The notes under the pieces were generated by a model. The model saw nothing but the letters and a program-made list of their open reading frames with translations. It was not told the origin of the DNA and did not search any database. Below, one piece after another: positions 21,900-23,993 of a stretch of 23,993 nucleotides of DNA (position 1 is the first letter of the stretch; each line of letters starts with the position of its first letter). The stretch spans positions 1 to 23,993 of the forward strand of contig JANNRW010000409.1 of NCBI GenBank assembly GCA_031401815.1, written 5' to 3'. A program made the position numbers and the translations under genes. The DNA comes from JANNRW01 sp031401815. GTDB taxonomy: Bacteria; Desulfobacterota; Desulfuromonadia; Geobacterales; DSM-12255.

Positions 21900-23777
21900 A
21901 TGCTGGCTTTTATTACCGGTCGATTTACTGCCATTGCTGCTGCCATTGCTGCAATCGCAATGCTCGCCACTTTTGGAGCTTACGCACTTACCAAATCTCA
22001 GTTGCGTGATTCCAGGGCAAAGACATATCAGGCGCTTCTGCTTGAAAGAGCGGAAAGAATTGATCAGTGGCTCGGAGAGCGCCTTGATGACGCACACTAC
22101 ATTGGAGCTGACCCTGAAATAGTCAAACTCGCTCAAAAAGCACTTAAATCGGGTGACCGTGTCTGTGTCGATGCAGCAGTATACAGCGCAAAACTTGCCG
22201 ACATCCTTAATCAGCATTTCAGGGAAGATGCACCGCTCTCAGCTCATATTGCATCAACAGATGGAAGGATACTTGTTTCGCTGTCAGGACTCTGTGGCAA
22301 GCGTCTGAGCAGTTTTGTACGGGATCAGCTCCCTGATGCAAAACATACCAGACCGTCAATAATCAATCCTCTGACTGAAGCAGAGAGAATTGAGGGAGCT
22401 GCACCTGAAAAGCAGCGCCGGATGATCTGGTTTGAAACTGAAATCAGGAGCCCTGCCGGGCAACGCCTGGCATATATCGGCTATGGCCTTGACGCAGAGC
22501 AGCACTTTGACAAGACACTTCTAAGGGCTGCTACAGGCTTTCCAAGCAATCTTTTCGCATTTGACCGCCATGGGATCATCCTCAATAAAGGGAAAAACCT
22601 GAAAGATTCACAACTTGTCAAGGAAGCGCTGGCAGCAATTGCCAAAAGCGATTTGCCGGGTGATGGCACGTTGATGGAACCTTTTACCGGACGACTTGAC
22701 CTTCCTGCGGTAGGAGCCTGGCGCTGGCTGGAAACAGGTAATATCGGCCTGGGTCTTGAGGTTTCAGCGCGTGACACCTATCAACCGGTTAATGTCTTGC
22801 AGTGGATGGCAGCTCTCCTTGGGTGCTTGGCTGTTGCACTCGGCGCTCTGGCAATCTGGCTCCTTCGGAGCGAAACCGCCCCAGGTGGCGGACTGCGCCG
22901 TATCGGCCCCTATAAGATTATCTCTCCGCTTGGCGAAGGAGCTGTCAGCGACGTTTATCTGGCCGAACATATCCTCATGAGACGCAAAGTTGCTCTCAAA
23001 CTGCTTAAACCCCAGTTTACGACAGATGAGTGGAGTGAACGTTTCAAACGTGAAGTACGACTGTCAGCTCAGCTGCATCACCCGAACTTTGTCCGCATAT
23101 ACGACTTTGGTCATATGAGCGGCGGGCATTTCTACTATGCCATGGAGCATGTCGATGGGGTCAATTTTGCCGAACTGGTAGAGAGTGATGGCCCTTTAGG
23201 GGAACATCTGGTGGTTCAAATGCTGAAACAGGTCTGCGAAGGGCTGGTTGAAGCACATGGCAAGGGGATACTCCATCGTGATATCAAGCCGCAGAACCTG
23301 ATGTTCCGGCAAGCCCCTTTTGAGGATTTACAGGTAAAAATACTCGATTTTGGCCTTGTCAAAGCGATTGACAACGATCATTCACGCGACCTTACTCACG
23401 GTCTCCGTATTCTGGGAACCCCTGCCTATCTTGCACCTGAAAGGATACTATCTCCTGCCTGCGCAGACCCGCGCTCTGATCTCTACTCCGTAGGTGCTGT
23501 CGGCTTCTTTCTCCTGACCGGGCGCAAGGTTTTTGAGTCGGAAAGCGATCTGCAACTGACTCATCGGATTTTGCATGAACAAGCACCGAGGGTCAGCGAC
23601 TTTTACCCGGAAGGAGTGACTCCGGAGCTCGATGATCTTATCTCCAGCTGTCTCGCAAAAGAGCCGGACAAGCGACCCCATTCGGCTCAGGAGCTCGCTG
23701 ACCGACTGGCCTTGCTCGAAGTAAAGCTGGAATCAGACATGAAAGATCAAAAGCAATTGAACGCGGATCAAATCTGA
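21900..23777 (+). CDS. Membrane Ser/Thr protein kinase with N-terminal periplasmic sensor
   Basis: A 625-residue Hanks-type kinase. Membrane segments at about 7-29 and 301-322 enclose a periplasmic region of about 270 residues that looks Cache-like (LLERAERIDQWLGERLDDAH near the first segment). The kinase domain starts at about 338 and has all key residues: glycine loop LGEGAVSDVY, Lys367 (VALK), HRDIKPQN (459-466), DFG (483-485) and APE in YLAPERIL. It should be active. The order sensor-membrane-kinase is the reverse of PknB/PASTA kinases. The ATG has only a weak AGAGAA upstream, and an in-frame stop 39 bp upstream excludes a longer start. It lies 171 bp after the regulator gene; that gap shows no gene or terminator. 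Substrates are unknown. Confidence 0.9.
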   Translation: MLAFITGRFTAIAAAIAAIAMLATFGAYALTKSQLRDSRAKTYQALLLERAERIDQWLGERLDDAHYIGADPEIVKLAQKALKSGDRVCVDAAVYSAKLADILNQHFREDAPLSAHIASTDGRILVSLSGLCGKRLSSFVRDQLPDAKHTRPSIINPLTEAERIEGAAPEKQRRMIWFETEIRSPAGQRLAYIGYGLDAEQHFDKTLLRAATGFPSNLFAFDRHGIILNKGKNLKDSQLVKEALAAIAKSDLPGDGTLMEPFTGRLDLPAVGAWRWLETGNIGLGLEVSARDTYQPVNVLQWMAALLGCLAVALGALAIWLLRSETAPGGGLRRIGPYKIISPLGEGAVSDVYLAEHILMRRKVALKLLKPQFTTDEWSERFKREVRLSAQLHHPNFVRIYDFGHMSGGHFYYAMEHVDGVNFAELVESDGPLGEHLVVQMLKQVCEGLVEAHGKGILHRDIKPQNLMFRQAPFEDLQVKILDFGLVKAIDNDHSRDLTHGLRILGTPAYLAPERILSPACADPRSDLYSVGAVGFFLLTGRKVFESESDLQLTHRILHEQAPRVSDFYPEGVTPELDDLISSCLAKEPDKRPHSAQELADRLALLEVKLESDMKDQKQLNADQI

Positions 23778-23818
23778 TTGAGCGGATTTTCACAGATAAA
23801 CTTAAATATTTAGCACTC

Positions 23819-23850
23819 AAAGTCAAAACCATTTATTTAACAGGGATAAA
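23819..23850. repeat. Second copy of the AAAGTCAAAACC/GGGATAAA repeat
   Basis: About 30 bp match 13344-13373 in the same orientation (AAAGTCAAAACCATTT, then ACAGGGATAAA). It stops abruptly and is followed after six bases by an AGTGTC-family element. Only the left end of this repeat is preserved. Confidence 0.65.
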
Positions 23851-23856
23851 GGCAGC

Positions 23857-23993
23857 ATTGTCCGGTTTGGTCTTTGCATTTAGCCTCCCCTCCCTTGACG
23901 GGAGGGGATTAAGGGGTGGGTGAAGCTGCCGTCAGCGTCAAATCTGGCAAGTTCCCCCACCCCCTGACCCCCTCCCGCCAGGGGAGGGGGAAT
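23857..23993. repeat. AGTGTC-family MITE-like element, inverted copy, runs off the window
   Basis: The element begins ATTGTCCGGTTTGGTCTTTG and continues through CTCCCCTCCCTTGACGGGAG and CCCCTGACCCCCTCCCGCC to the window edge. Read this way it matches the reverse complement of 13465-13638 along about 137 bp at roughly 85%. The far end lies beyond the window. Confidence 0.75.

Noticed and set aside
22481..22777. Leftward frames inside the Ser/Thr kinase and other antisense frames of 60-195 codons
   Set aside because: They overlap well-supported genes, lack ribosome sites and show no family motifs; they are shadows produced by GC-biased codons.

Overview
The window looks like a chromosome segment of a Gram-negative deltaproteobacterium, most likely of the Geobacter/Geotalea group (Desulfuromonadia). 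This rests on gene content and style, not on a database match. The signs are a meso-diaminopimelate type MurE, an FtsI with a C-terminal PASTA domain, a tripartite TRAP carboxylate transporter, a Cache-type histidine kinase with a sigma-54 activator, and intergenic regions full of GC-rich dyad repeats.

Left flank (1-2095): a debris zone. A leftward REP-associated tyrosine transposase has lost its C-terminus to what looks like the end of an IS21-type element. A group II intron remnant (domains V and VI only) lies next to it on the other strand. A leftward ORF6N-domain gene follows. It is preceded by an unlisted 49-codon ORF that has its own promoter and Shine-Dalgarno and a terminator-like hairpin inside its coding sequence. 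The pair looks like a leader-peptide/attenuator arrangement.

2096-4287: a His-rich DUF4337 membrane protein and an exported UshA-type 5'-nucleotidase, closed by a strong terminator.

4470-12526: the first half of the dcw (division and cell wall) cluster, mraZ-rsmH-ftsL-ftsI-murE-murF-mraY. It has tight or overlapping junctions, except for a 131-bp inverted repeat between ftsL and ftsI. A good sigma-70 promoter is followed by four TGG boxes spaced exactly 10 bp, a typical MraZ autoregulatory operator, running into the mraZ start codon. The cluster stops after mraY: murD, ftsW, murG, murC, murB, ftsQ, ftsA and ftsZ are not here.

12527-23993: accessory genes. A Phd/YefM-VapC toxin-antitoxin pair sits directly behind mraY. 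It is followed by dctP, dctQ and dctM (TRAP transporter), a Cache-HAMP-PAS histidine kinase, a sigma-54-dependent response regulator and a membrane Ser/Thr kinase with an N-terminal periplasmic sensor. The order suggests that the two-component pair senses and controls uptake of an organic acid. The kinase's link to this is only positional.

Most gaps in the right half hold dispersed repeats. One family with AGTGTC ends has a complete copy at 13465-13638 and an inverted copy running off the right edge. A second, with CTATTCA ends and paired hairpins, has copies at 14940-15105 and 19949-20255, the latter carrying a nested insertion. No tRNA, rRNA or CRISPR array was seen.
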